Source: Granulicatella adiacens | Lineage (GTDB): Bacteria; Bacillota; Bacilli; Lactobacillales; Aerococcaceae | DNA length: 51,797 nt | Direction: 5' to 3' | Assembly (NCBI GenBank): GCA_018364485.1 | Contig: JAGZLX010000003.1 | Location: 1 to 51,797, forward strand | Shown here: positions 15,041 to 23,078 of the stretch, in pieces | How positions within the stretch are numbered: the stretch's first letter is position 1 | Layout of the letters: each line of letters starts with the position of its first letter | The notes under the pieces: model-generated | Database searches by the model: none | What the model was told of the DNA's origin: nothing | Seen by the model: the letters and a program-made list of their open reading frames with translations, nothing else | Program-made: the position numbers and the translations under genes

Positions 15041-15697
15041 ATGGAGAGAGAAGAGCGATTTTATTTTGATATTTGGATTGCGTTGCTGAGTTTATTAGCT
15101 GGAATGGTGAATGTGATATCATTACTACTATTCTTTATCCCGACGACTCATTTTACGGGAAATATTACGCAATTTGTTTTAGCCTTTAATGAAGGTGATT
15201 GGGCAACGATGTTAGAGTTGCTTGGATTGATTCTATGTTTTTTATGCGGTGGGATTTTATCCGGTATGCTCTTTTCGAAGAAAAAATTTGAACCAACGAA
15301 ACGATATGGATTATTATTAATATTGTTTGGAAGTATGATGCTTCTATTATTTATATTCGGTTTAAGAGATGAAAAATGGTTGTATTTCTTCTCATTTGTT
15401 GTCGGAACGCAAAATGGGATGTTTATTTTCTACCATGGAATCATCGTGCGAACTTCTCACTTTACCGGTTATTTAACGGATATTGGAGTAGTTCTGGGGC
15501 GTCTTATTCGTGGTCAGATTAAGGATCGTTGGAAAGTGCTCTTTTATTTTACGAGCATGGTCTGTTTTGGAATAGGTGGGACGATTTCGTTCCTTCTTTA
15601 TGAGAAGTTTGGGGCAGCGACTATTATTGCTGTAGGGATTGGATATATTATTGTTGGGTCATATTATTTTAGTTTTCGAAAAGCATTTTATGTGTAA
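15041..15697 (+). CDS. DUF1275 (YoaK) family membrane protein
   Basis: The 218-aa protein has six or so hydrophobic segments. The family features are visible: the first helix LLAGMVNVISLL followed by HFTGNITQFVLAF, and later GTQNGMFIFYHG, then VRTSHFTGYLTDIGVVLGR. The repeated T-H-F-TG-x(1-2)-T pattern suggests an internal duplication. Function is unknown. It begins five bases after the DUF1294 gene. Confidence 0.9.
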   Translation: MEREERFYFDIWIALLSLLAGMVNVISLLLFFIPTTHFTGNITQFVLAFNEGDWATMLELLGLILCFLCGGILSGMLFSKKKFEPTKRYGLLLILFGSMMLLLFIFGLRDEKWLYFFSFVVGTQNGMFIFYHGIIVRTSHFTGYLTDIGVVLGRLIRGQIKDRWKVLFYFTSMVCFGIGGTISFLLYEKFGAATIIAVGIGYIIVGSYYFSFRKAFYV

Positions 15698-15711
15698 TGA
15701 GGAGGAAAGTA

Positions 15712-16233
15712 ATGAAAGCTTTAGTTGTTGTCGATATGCAAAATGATTTTGTCGATGGAGTGCTTGGCTCAAAAGAAGCCGTAGCCATTATCGACCATGC
15801 CGTTGAGGTGATTGAAAATTTCGATGGAAAGGTATTTTATACACTGGATACTCACAGTGAAGACTATCTTCAAACGGAGGAAGGACGTCACTTGCCAGTC
15901 GTGCACTGCGTGAGAGGGTCTAAAGGATGGGAGTTAAATCCAAAAATCCAAAAAGCATTAGAAGACCGTCATGCATTAGGCGTTGAAAAACCAACATTTG
16001 GTTCAGAAAAGTTAATGGAACTTATTCAAAATGAAGTGCCAGATTTAGAGAGCATTACACTTATTGGAATCTGTACAGATATTTGCGTGATTAGTAATGC
16101 ACTTCTTGCTAAAGCACATTTTGTCAATGTGCCAGTGAATGTCGTTGCAAGTGCCTGTGCAGGAGTAACGCCAGCGTCACACGATAACGCGTTAAGCGCC
16201 ATGAAGATGTGTCATATTAACGTCGTTGAATAG
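15712..16233 (+). CDS. Isochorismatase-family cysteine hydrolase, nicotinamidase-like
   Basis: The probable reaction is nicotinamide to nicotinate, for NAD salvage. The 173-aa protein has the catalytic Asp in VVDMQNDFVDG, a metal-site stretch LDTHSEDYLQTEEGRHLPVVH and the nucleophile cysteine in IGICTDICVISNA. The length is somewhat short for PncA but normal for the Gram-positive form. The first in-frame start (15697) overlaps the previous stop; the ATG at 15712 has GAGGAGG and is better. Substrate is inferred from the family. Confidence 0.88.
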   Translation: MKALVVVDMQNDFVDGVLGSKEAVAIIDHAVEVIENFDGKVFYTLDTHSEDYLQTEEGRHLPVVHCVRGSKGWELNPKIQKALEDRHALGVEKPTFGSEKLMELIQNEVPDLESITLIGICTDICVISNALLAKAHFVNVPVNVVASACAGVTPASHDNALSAMKMCHINVVE

Positions 16234-16242
16234 GAGGTTGCG

Positions 16243-16455
16243 ATGAGAGAACAAGATCCAAAAGATAGAATTAGAGAAATGTCCGTATTGAATCTCATCA
16301 TGGTGATTGGGATTGCCATCGGCTTTGGAATTGGGATTCTTATTGACAATGTCATTGGCGGTATTGCCATCGGGATGTTAGGAGCGTTTATTTGCCGCTT
16401 ATTATACATTCGTAAAAAATATAAAGAAATCAATCCTAAAGATAAGAAAGAGTAG
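16243..16455 (+). CDS. Small two-helix membrane protein, AtpZ/AtpI-like
   Basis: The 70-aa protein has a charged N-terminus, two hydrophobic segments rich in Gly and Ile (LIMVIGIAIGFGIGILID and IGGIAIGMLGAFICRLLYI) and a Lys-rich tail. The layout is that of AtpZ/AtpI-type proteins, but no ATP synthase genes are near, so the name is only a resemblance. The ribosome binding site is AGGAGG, and the stop codon lies inside the terminator stem. Confidence 0.8.
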   Translation: MREQDPKDRIREMSVLNLIMVIGIAIGFGIGILIDNVIGGIAIGMLGAFICRLLYIRKKYKEINPKDKKE

Positions 16456-16481
16456 GCACATTTGTTGCGCTACTCTTTTTT
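16449..16481 (+). terminator. Terminator overlapping the stop codon
   Basis: AGAGTAG (16449-16455) pairs with CTACTCT (16470-16476), followed by a T run. The stop codon TAG is part of the left arm. Confidence 0.75.
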
Positions 16482-16518
16482 CGTTGTCATAATGAAGGAA
16501 AATGAACGGAGGGATATC

Positions 16519-16860
16519 ATGGAACAATTTGCAAAAGATGTAAGCCAATTTGTGGAAACAACAGCTGAGAAAGTAGAAGCGTTAATCGGTGAAGGAAAGG
16601 AAGTCGTTCTTTTCGTAGGACGTCCAACTTGCCCATACTGCCGTCGCTTTGCTCCAAAAATTAACGAAGTGCGTGAAGCATTAGGAAAAGAAATTTACTT
16701 CATCAATTCAGAAGACAGAGCTAACGAAGCGTTAGCAGCTTTCCGTGCGAAATACAATATGCCAACAGTACCTGGTTTATTAGTTGCTCGTGGCGGCGAA
16801 GTGCGTGTGGTTTGTGACTCATCACAAAGTGTAGAACAAATCAAAGCCTTTATTGGATAA
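16519..16860 (+). CDS. Thioredoxin-like protein with CPYC motif
   Basis: The 113-aa protein has a thioredoxin fold with LFVGRPTCPYCRRFAPKI, the CPYC pair typical of glutaredoxins, and the cis-proline in MPTVPGLLV. It resembles the small thioredoxin-like proteins often called bacteriocin transport accessory proteins in lactic acid bacteria; no bacteriocin genes are nearby. A longer frame begins at 16462 but crosses the previous terminator. The ATG at 16519 has GGAGGG. Confidence 0.88.
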   Translation: MEQFAKDVSQFVETTAEKVEALIGEGKEVVLFVGRPTCPYCRRFAPKINEVREALGKEIYFINSEDRANEALAAFRAKYNMPTVPGLLVARGGEVRVVCDSSQSVEQIKAFIG

Positions 16861-16875
16861 TAAATTTAAAGTGAG

Positions 16876-16908
16876 ACTCTCCGTGAAAGTGATTCGCGGA
16901 GAGTTTTT
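16876..16908 (+). terminator. Terminator
   Basis: ACTCTCCGTGAA (16876-16887) pairs with TTCGCGGAGAGT (16893-16904) with one G-T or mismatch pair; five Ts follow. Confidence 0.85.
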
Positions 16909-16921
16909 GTATGCAAAAAAT

Positions 16922-16949
16922 AGTTCATTACCATATATGGTAATGAACT
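16922..16949. promoter_or_regulatory. Perfect 28-bp palindrome upstream of the DUF2130 gene
   Basis: Each half is AGTTCATTACCATA or its complement, with no spacer. On the minus strand it is followed by ATTTTTT, on the plus strand by GTTTTGGG. It could be a second terminator or an operator for the gene that starts 66 bases later. Confidence 0.5.
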
Positions 16950-17015
16950 GTTTTGGGTCTGTGCTCAAATTCGATATTGTGATAGAATGAAATAGAAATA
17001 AAAAGGAGGGGTTCG

Positions 17016-18347
17016 ATGAACGAGATTAAATGTCCACATTGCCAAACGGTGTTTACGATTGATGAGAACTCGTATGCAGATATTGTGAGCCAAGTGCGCA
17101 ATAAGGAATTTGCAGAAGATGTTCATAAGCAATTGGAATTTGCGAAGAAGCAATTTGAGACGGAAAAGGCACTCGCAAAAGAGCAAGAAAAGCGTCTATA
17201 TGATGAGGAACGTGCGAACTTTGAACAGAAGATTCTTTCGCTTGAATTAGCGTTAAAGAATGCGGATGTCAAGGAAGAAAAGAATGTGCAAGAAGCACTT
17301 TATCAAAAAGAGAAAGAATTTAGTGCACTCCAAGCAGAATTGGATCAATTAAAACAACAACTCCAATTCAAAGAAGTAGAATTGTCACAAAAATTCCAAG
17401 AAGATTTACACGCGAAAGAACGTACGATTCTTGAATTGAAACAAGAAAAAGAGTTACAACAAAAAGAACAAGAAGTGCAACAAACGGCCCTAAAAGAAAA
17501 ATACGAATTAGAATTACGTTCAAAGAAAGACCAATTCGAATTAGAGTTAAAGGCAAAAGACGAAGCGATTGCGTTCTATAAAGATTTCAAGGCGAAACAA
17601 TCAACGAAGATGGTGGGAGAAAGCCTTGAACAACATTGCGAAATCGAATTTAATCGTCTTCGCATGACCGCATTCCCGCGCGCAGAATTTGGCAAGGACA
17701 ATGATGCCAAAACGGGAAGCAAGGGTGACTATATCTACCGTGAATATGATGAGAATGGCATTGAAATTCTATCCATCATGTTTGAAATGAAGAACGAAAA
17801 TGACGAGACAGCAACGAAGAAGAAAAACGAACACTTCTTCAAAGAGTTGGATAAAGACCGTCATGAGAAACAATGTGAATATGCGATTCTAGTGAGCTTA
17901 CTTGAAGCAGATAATGAACTCTATAACACAGGGATTGTAGATGTATCCTACCAATATCCGAAAATGTATGTAGTGCGTCCGCAATTCTTTATTCCAATTA
18001 TCACCTTGCTTCGTAATGCAGCGTTGAATTCATTACAATATAAACAAGAGTTAGCCTTGATGCGTGACCAACATATTGATATTACGCACTTTGAAGAAGA
18101 CCTTGAGACCTTCAAAAAAGGATTTGCACGTAATTATGAACTTGCAAGTAAGAAATTCCAATCGGCCATTGATGAAATCGACAAGACGATTAAGAGTCTG
18201 GAGAAGACAAAAGCTGCATTGCTTTCTTCTGAAAATAATTTACGCCTAGCGAATAATAAAGCAGAAGACCTAACCGTGAAGAAACTCGTGAAGAACAATC
18301 CGACGATGAAACAACGCTTTGAAGAGCTAAACTCGGACGAATCATAA
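17016..18347 (+). CDS. DUF2130 protein with zinc finger, coiled coil and nuclease-like domain
   Basis: The 443-aa protein starts with a half zinc ribbon, IKCPHCQTVFTID (4-16). A long charged coiled coil follows (about 25-185), then the DUF2130 domain (about 195-340). The domain has GESLEQHCEIEFNRLR, then GSKGDYIYR and IMFEMKNE. The spacing Gly-Asp...Glu-x-Lys looks like a PD-(D/E)XK nuclease core, an inference from pattern only. A further helical stretch closes the protein. Function of the family is unknown. The ribosome binding site is AAAGGAGGGG. It is monocistronic. Confidence 0.9.
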   Translation: MNEIKCPHCQTVFTIDENSYADIVSQVRNKEFAEDVHKQLEFAKKQFETEKALAKEQEKRLYDEERANFEQKILSLELALKNADVKEEKNVQEALYQKEKEFSALQAELDQLKQQLQFKEVELSQKFQEDLHAKERTILELKQEKELQQKEQEVQQTALKEKYELELRSKKDQFELELKAKDEAIAFYKDFKAKQSTKMVGESLEQHCEIEFNRLRMTAFPRAEFGKDNDAKTGSKGDYIYREYDENGIEILSIMFEMKNENDETATKKKNEHFFKELDKDRHEKQCEYAILVSLLEADNELYNTGIVDVSYQYPKMYVVRPQFFIPIITLLRNAALNSLQYKQELALMRDQHIDITHFEEDLETFKKGFARNYELASKKFQSAIDEIDKTIKSLEKTKAALLSSENNLRLANNKAEDLTVKKLVKNNPTMKQRFEELNSDES

Positions 18348-18354
18348 TACAAAG

Positions 18355-18389
18355 CTCTATTCCGTAGTAATGCGGAGTAGAGTTTTTTT
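18355..18389 (+). terminator. Terminator
   Basis: CTCTATTCCG (18355-18364) pairs with CGGAGTAGAG (18373-18382), with T7 after it. Confidence 0.88.
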
Positions 18390-18514
18390 AATGATGAAAT
18401 AACGATAACTGTTCTCATTTAGAATAAAAAAACGTGAAAATGGCCACCGATTACGAACAGTTGGAAATGATTGAAAAATCAAGAAAAAAATAACATTTTT
18501 TAAAATGATATCGT

Positions 18515-18543
18515 TTGCTTTTTTGTCTGGTAATGTGTACGAT
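18515..18543 (+). promoter_or_regulatory. Promoter of the NADH oxidase gene
   Basis: TTGCTT (18515-18520), 17-base spacer, TACGAT (18538-18543). Confidence 0.6.
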
Positions 18544-18553
18544 ATAGGGGTAT

Positions 18554-18574
18554 AGATAATAATGATTCTTATCT
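18554..18574. promoter_or_regulatory. Fur/PerR-like inverted repeat at the nox transcription start
   Basis: AGATAATAAT-G-ATTCTTATCT is a 10-1-10 inverted repeat with one mismatch pair. It lies just downstream of the -10 box. The layout is of the Fur/PerR type, but it matches neither consensus exactly. Confidence 0.45.
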
Positions 18575-18613
18575 AGCATAAAATAAACAAACAGGTTTAT
18601 AGGAGGAAAATAC

Positions 18614-19972
18614 ATGAAAGTTGTAGTAGTTGGATGTACTCATGCGGGTACTGCTGCAGTTAAAACAATTTTAAATGACAATCCAGGAACGGAAGTCGTT
18701 GTATACGAAAGAAATGATAATATTTCATTCTTATCTTGTGGGATTGCCTTATACGTAGGAGGCGTGGTTAAAGACCCTCAAGGACTATTTTATTCAAGTC
18801 CAGACGAGTTAGCTTCATTAGGAGCTACAGTTCGTATGGAACACGATGTAACAAGCATCGATACTGTTGGTAAAACATTAACAGTAAAAGACTTAAAAAC
18901 AGGCGAAGAAAAGACTGATTCATTTGACAAATTAGTACTTACAACTGGATCATGGCCAATTCTTCCTCCAATTCCAGGACGTGAATTAGAAAACGTTCAA
19001 TTATGTAAAAACTACAACCAAGCAAAAGAAATCTTTGCTAAGAAAAACGACAAGAAGAAAATCGTTGTTGTGGGTGGTGGATACATCGGTATCGAATTAG
19101 TTGAAGCTTTTGCATTAGAAGGTAAAGAAGTAACATTAGTAGACGGTTTAGACCGTATCTTAAACAAATACTTAGACCCAGAATTCACTGACATCTTAGA
19201 AGAAGACTTACGTGCACGTGGCGTACAAGTTCGCTTAAACGAAATGGTTAAATCATTCGAAGGCGAAAACGGCGTTGTAAACAAAGTTGTAACTTCAGGT
19301 GGCGAATACGAAGCTGACATGGTTATCTTATGTGTTGGTTTCCGTCCAAACAACGACTTAGTGAAAGACCAATTAGAAACGTTGCCTAACGGTGCAATCA
19401 TCGTTAACGACTACATGGAAACATCTGTTAAAGATGTATATGCTGCAGGAGACAGCTGTGCTGTTAACTACAACCCTAACGAAGGACATGCATACATTCC
19501 ATTAGCAACTAACGCTGTACGTATGGGTTCATTAGTAGGTAAAAACATCAACGGTCATAAAGTGAAATATCGTGGAACTCAATCAACATCAGGATTACAC
19601 TTATTCGGATGGAACATTGGTTCAACTGGGGTTAACGTAGGTAGCGCACCTCACTTTGGATTAGATGTACGTTCTGTATACGTGGTAGATAACCACCGTC
19701 CAGAATTCATGCCAACATACGAAAAAATCTACATGAAATTAGTTTACGAAGTAGGTACAAACCGTATCGTAGGTGGACAAGTAATGTCTAAATACGACTG
19801 TACAGCTTCTGCAAACACATTGTCATTAGCAATCCAAAACAAAATGACAATCGAAGACTTAGCTTATGTAGACTTCTTCTTCCAACCAGTATTCGACCGT
19901 CCATGGAACTACTTAAACATCTTAGGACAAGCTGCTGTTGAACAAGAACGTGTATTAGCAGAAGGTAAATAA
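18614..19972 (+). CDS. nox: NADH oxidase (water-forming type, Nox-2-like)
   Basis: This flavoprotein oxidises NADH with O2, normally to water, regenerating NAD+ in lactic acid bacteria. The 452-aa protein has the N-terminal FAD motif (VVVVGCTHAGTAAV), the redox-active Cys42 in SFLSCGIALYVGG, and the NAD-binding motif VVVGGGYIGIELVEAF. The second FAD motif is VYAAGDSCAV, and the C-terminal dimer domain ends the protein. Codon use is strongly biased, indicating high expression. Water as product is inferred from the single conserved cysteine and family similarity; CoA-disulfide reductase is the near alternative. The ribosome binding site is AGGAGG. Confidence 0.93.
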   Translation: MKVVVVGCTHAGTAAVKTILNDNPGTEVVVYERNDNISFLSCGIALYVGGVVKDPQGLFYSSPDELASLGATVRMEHDVTSIDTVGKTLTVKDLKTGEEKTDSFDKLVLTTGSWPILPPIPGRELENVQLCKNYNQAKEIFAKKNDKKKIVVVGGGYIGIELVEAFALEGKEVTLVDGLDRILNKYLDPEFTDILEEDLRARGVQVRLNEMVKSFEGENGVVNKVVTSGGEYEADMVILCVGFRPNNDLVKDQLETLPNGAIIVNDYMETSVKDVYAAGDSCAVNYNPNEGHAYIPLATNAVRMGSLVGKNINGHKVKYRGTQSTSGLHLFGWNIGSTGVNVGSAPHFGLDVRSVYVVDNHRPEFMPTYEKIYMKLVYEVGTNRIVGGQVMSKYDCTASANTLSLAIQNKMTIEDLAYVDFFFQPVFDRPWNYLNILGQAAVEQERVLAEGK

Positions 19973-19985
19973 TAACTTTTAGAAA

Positions 19986-20060
19986 AGGGGATGCTTGCAT
20001 CCTCTTTTTTTGATGTCTGAATCTCAAGATTTACTTATAAGTGAATCTTGAGATTTTTTT
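19986..20060 (+). terminator. Two tandem terminators after nox
   Basis: The first is AGGGGATGC/GCATCCTCT (19986-20005) with T7. The second is AATCTCAAGATT (20020-20031) with AATCTTGAGATT (20044-20055) and T7. The double arrangement fits a strongly expressed gene. Confidence 0.85.
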
Positions 20061-20201
20061 ATGGGGAAGAGGAGTCGTTAATTTTATAGAAAGGGTAAAA
20101 ATCACTTCTTTCAACAAGAAAAAAGTAGGCAATTATGATACAATAAATAGGATATAATAAGAGTATTGTGTCTAGGGTTTAAAGGAAAGGGGAGTAAGGT
20201 C

Positions 20202-21083
20202 GTGCAACGACTGAAAAAGTTTGGAACAAAGCTTTGGCGGATTTTTCAAGAAGATTTAATGCATGTGAATATTGGCGTTGAATCCGCAGCGATGGCGTAC
20301 TATATGTTATTATCTGTCATTCCAATGGTCATGCTGGTTGCCAATATTCTTCCATTATTACCAATTCCTATTGATGTGATTTTTAAAACACTAGAAACGA
20401 TTTTACCGGACAATATTACTGAAGTCATATTCCCAATTCTTCGGAATTACTTAGGAAACTTCAATGGGGGCGCGCTTTCTATCGGTTTGGTGATTTTATT
20501 CTGGCCAGCGTCTCAGATGTTTAGTAGTATTCAGCGCTCGTTAAACGTTTTATATGGCGCACCGGTGAGGAGAAATTTTATTTTTGAACGATTCTTTGCC
20601 GTTGTCATTGCGATGGCAGCTATTTTAATCGTATTTGCTGTATCGATTATCTTCATCTTTGGTGAGCAAGTGTTACGATTAGTCGCAGAATTCTTCTCGC
20701 TCAATTTAGCATCGATTATTTTAGATCTTTCATTTGTAAAATGGGGGCTCTTATTCGGAACCGTCTTTTTACTCATGAGTTTCATGTACTATTCAATTCC
20801 TAATGTGAAATGGTCATTCCTGTATGCTTTTCCAGGAGGCTTATTCACGACAATTGGATTTGTATTGATTTCGCAATTATTCTCGATTTATATTCATTAC
20901 GCGGGTCGTAATTTTACGGCTAATGGAGCGTTTGGGACATTGATTGTATTTATGATTTGGCTGTATTTTATTGCCAATGTAATGATTTTAGGGGGCGTGT
21001 TGAACGTGATTGTTTACCGCTTTAGACACCCAAAACAAGACACTGAAGGAGTAACGGATGAAAAAGAAGAACTTAATGTATGA
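20202..21083 (+). CDS. YihY/BrkB family membrane protein
   Basis: The 293-aa integral membrane protein has about six hydrophobic segments and the family stretch ESAAMAYYMLLSVIPMVMLV, then FNGGALSIGLVILFWPASQ, and NFTANGAFGTLIVFMIWLYF. The old name ribonuclease BN is an error of annotation history; the function is not known. A TTG at 20166 opens the frame, but it lies just past a TATAAT (20153-20158). The GTG at 20202 has GGAAAGGGGAG seven bases upstream, so I choose it. Its end overlaps rodA by 26 bases. Confidence 0.9.
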   Translation: MQRLKKFGTKLWRIFQEDLMHVNIGVESAAMAYYMLLSVIPMVMLVANILPLLPIPIDVIFKTLETILPDNITEVIFPILRNYLGNFNGGALSIGLVILFWPASQMFSSIQRSLNVLYGAPVRRNFIFERFFAVVIAMAAILIVFAVSIIFIFGEQVLRLVAEFFSLNLASIILDLSFVKWGLLFGTVFLLMSFMYYSIPNVKWSFLYAFPGGLFTTIGFVLISQLFSIYIHYAGRNFTANGAFGTLIVFMIWLYFIANVMILGGVLNVIVYRFRHPKQDTEGVTDEKEELNV

Positions 21084-22305
21084 CGATAAAGATTCACGAA
21101 TCGATTATGGCGTCATCCTTCCTGTATTATTATTAGCATTTATTAGTATTGCAACTTTATTCTCAACAACTTATTTGATTAGTGGGAACACCTCTTTAAG
21201 AATGGTACTGATGCAAGTCGTTTGGTACGTAGTAGGGGTTGTCGCGATTATCATTATTATGCAGTTTGACTCGGAACAGTTATGGAAACTAACCACTTGG
21301 GGTTATATTTTAGGACTCCTTATGTTACTGGCCGTTCTGTTCTTCTATGACCGAGCAACATTTGCCGACACTGGTGCGAAGAGTTGGTTCAGATTTGGGA
21401 CCTTCTCCTTCCAACCTTCCGAAGTGGTGAAAATCTTCTATATTTTGATTTTAGCCAAAGTCGCTACTTCGCATAATATGAAGACGAAGTATAAGAGTAC
21501 ACATACGGATTGGCAATTATTCGTAAAATTAATTTTATGGGCAGCGCCAGCGTTAGTACTCGTTATTTTGCAAAATGACTTAGGGACAACACTTGTATTC
21601 TTAATGATTTTGGGCGGCGTTCTGATTATGTCAGGGATTAGCTGGAAAATCTTACTTCCAATTATTATTGTAGCAGGATTAATCGGCGCACTCCTTATTT
21701 ACTTAGTAGTGTATAACCGTCAAATCCTATTAAACATCGGCTTTAAGAACTACCAATTCGCGCGTATCGATTCATGGTTAGATCCATACGGCGATCAAGG
21801 TGGAAATGGATACCAATTATTCCAAAGTTTGAAGGCGATTGGTTCAGGGAAAATGCTTGGTAAAGGTTTTGGTGTATCTGATGTATATGTACCCGTTCGT
21901 GAGTCTGACTTGATCTTTGCGACAATCGGGGAAAACTTCGGATTCTTAGGTGGTACATTCTTAATCGCGATTTACTTTATCTTGATTTATCAAATGATTC
22001 GTGTCTGCTTCGATACGAAAAATGAGTTTTATACGTATATCGCAACCGGCGTTATCATGATGATTTTATTCCACGTGGTTGAAAATATCGGGATGACGAT
22101 TGGACTATTACCATTGACGGGGATTCCGTTGCCGTTTATTTCGCAAGGGGGTTCAAGCTTGCTTGGAAATATGATGGGGATTGGGCTCATTATGTCAATG
22201 CGTTATCACTTCAAGAGTACGATTTTTGAAGATGAAGATTCAGCATTTGGTGCCAACCACCAAGATGCGACAATGCTACGTTTACGTCAGGAGGATGGAA
22301 AATGA
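21058..22305 (+). CDS. rodA: SEDS-family peptidoglycan polymerase RodA
   Basis: SEDS proteins polymerise lipid II into glycan strands together with a class B penicillin-binding protein. The 415-aa protein has ten membrane segments and the family motifs GAKSWFRFGTFSFQPSEVVKI, LQNDLGTTLVF, and PLPFISQGGSSLLGNMMGIG near the end. The FtsW/RodA distinction is made from overall similarity, not from a single motif. The start has GAAGGAG and overlaps the end of the YihY gene. It overlaps the next gene by four bases (ATGA). Confidence 0.92.
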   Translation: MKKKNLMYDDKDSRIDYGVILPVLLLAFISIATLFSTTYLISGNTSLRMVLMQVVWYVVGVVAIIIIMQFDSEQLWKLTTWGYILGLLMLLAVLFFYDRATFADTGAKSWFRFGTFSFQPSEVVKIFYILILAKVATSHNMKTKYKSTHTDWQLFVKLILWAAPALVLVILQNDLGTTLVFLMILGGVLIMSGISWKILLPIIIVAGLIGALLIYLVVYNRQILLNIGFKNYQFARIDSWLDPYGDQGGNGYQLFQSLKAIGSGKMLGKGFGVSDVYVPVRESDLIFATIGENFGFLGGTFLIAIYFILIYQMIRVCFDTKNEFYTYIATGVIMMILFHVVENIGMTIGLLPLTGIPLPFISQGGSSLLGNMMGIGLIMSMRYHFKSTIFEDEDSAFGANHQDATMLRLRQEDGK

Positions 22306-22655
22306 TTGTATATATTCACCCAAAATGTACGACTTGTAAAAAGGCGTTAAAATGGTTCGAGTTAAATGATGTGAAATTCGAACAAAAGGATATTCGCGAA
22401 ACTCCGCCAACTGCAAAAGAACTATTGAAGATTAAAAAAGCTCAAAACTTAGAATGGAAGAAAATGGCAAATACGAGTGGAGAACTTTACCGCTCACTTG
22501 GCCTAAAAGATAAACTTCCTGAGATGAGCGATAAAGAAGCTTCAGAACTTCTTGCAGGAAATGGCATGCTCATCAAACGTCCGCTTGTGTTAGATAATGG
22601 GGAAGCGACATTCGGTTTCAAAGAAGAAGTTTACGAAGAGAAATGGAAGAGATAA
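22302..22655 (+). CDS. ArsC/Spx-family thioredoxin-fold protein (YusI-like)
   Basis: The 117-aa protein has the family layout IYIHPKCTTCKKALKWFE with a CxxC (CTTC) near the N-terminus, RETPPTAKELLKI in the middle, and LIKRPLVLDNG near the end. It differs from Spx proper (CTSC, about 131 aa). Members of this ArsC-like branch are mostly without known function, and arsenate reduction is not indicated. It starts within the rodA stop (ATGA overlap) and is followed after one base by a GcvH-like gene. Confidence 0.88.
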   Translation: MIVYIHPKCTTCKKALKWFELNDVKFEQKDIRETPPTAKELLKIKKAQNLEWKKMANTSGELYRSLGLKDKLPEMSDKEASELLAGNGMLIKRPLVLDNGEATFGFKEEVYEEKWKR

Positions 22656-22656
22656 G

Positions 22657-23022
22657 ATGAAGAAATATAGTGAAAATGGATTATGGATTAAACAAGACGG
22701 GTCAGAATATGTGATTGGTCTTTCACCAAAGGGTCAAGATGACTTAGGAGATGTGAGCTTTGTGGAATTATTAAAGAGCGAAGCCGTAACTCCTGAAGAT
22801 TCGATTATTAGTGTAGAAGCTGCAAAAGCAGTAACTGAATTACTCGCTCCACTTAGCGGAACAGTCGTGACTTTCCATGACGAATTAGAAGAGAATCCAG
22901 AATTCTTAAATGAATTAGAAGAAGAGAAAAACTGGATTGTTCGTTTAAATGGAGTAGATAAAGCAGAATTTAACGCTTTATTAGATGAAGACCTTCCATG
23001 TGAACAATGTGAAGTAAAATAA
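22657..23022 (+). CDS. GcvH-like lipoyl-domain protein
   Basis: The 121-aa protein is a glycine cleavage H-like protein. The hybrid beta-barrel has SVEAAKAVTELLAPLSGTVV, where the lysine in EAAKA is at the lipoylation site. No gcvP or gcvT gene is in the window, so a role in glycine cleavage is doubtful; GcvH-like proteins in such bacteria serve as lipoyl carriers in lipoate relay or in ADP-ribosylation-linked operons. The C-terminus has CEQC. A longer frame starts at 22597 inside the ArsC gene; the ATG at 22657 is supported by GGAAGAGAT. Confidence 0.85.
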   Translation: MKKYSENGLWIKQDGSEYVIGLSPKGQDDLGDVSFVELLKSEAVTPEDSIISVEAAKAVTELLAPLSGTVVTFHDELEENPEFLNELEEEKNWIVRLNGVDKAEFNALLDEDLPCEQCEVK

Positions 23023-23034
23023 AGATAAAAAAAG

Positions 23035-23078
23035 AAAACTACGAGTTCTCAAACGTTTGAGAATTCGTAGTTTTTTTA
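23035..23078. terminator. Bidirectional terminator
   Basis: A 19-bp stem with one mismatch, AAAACTACGAGTTCTCAAA (23035-23053) and 23056-23074, has T7 on the plus strand and A-rich sequence before it, which gives a T run on the minus strand. It serves both converging genes. Confidence 0.85.

Noticed and set aside
16243..16455. ATP synthase accessory protein AtpZ/AtpI
   Set aside because: Only the topology fits. No atp genes are nearby, so the name is given only as a resemblance.
22302..22655. Arsenate reductase
   Set aside because: The protein has the ArsC/Spx fold, but there are no arsenic resistance genes, and the CTTC motif and length fit the general ArsC-like branch better.
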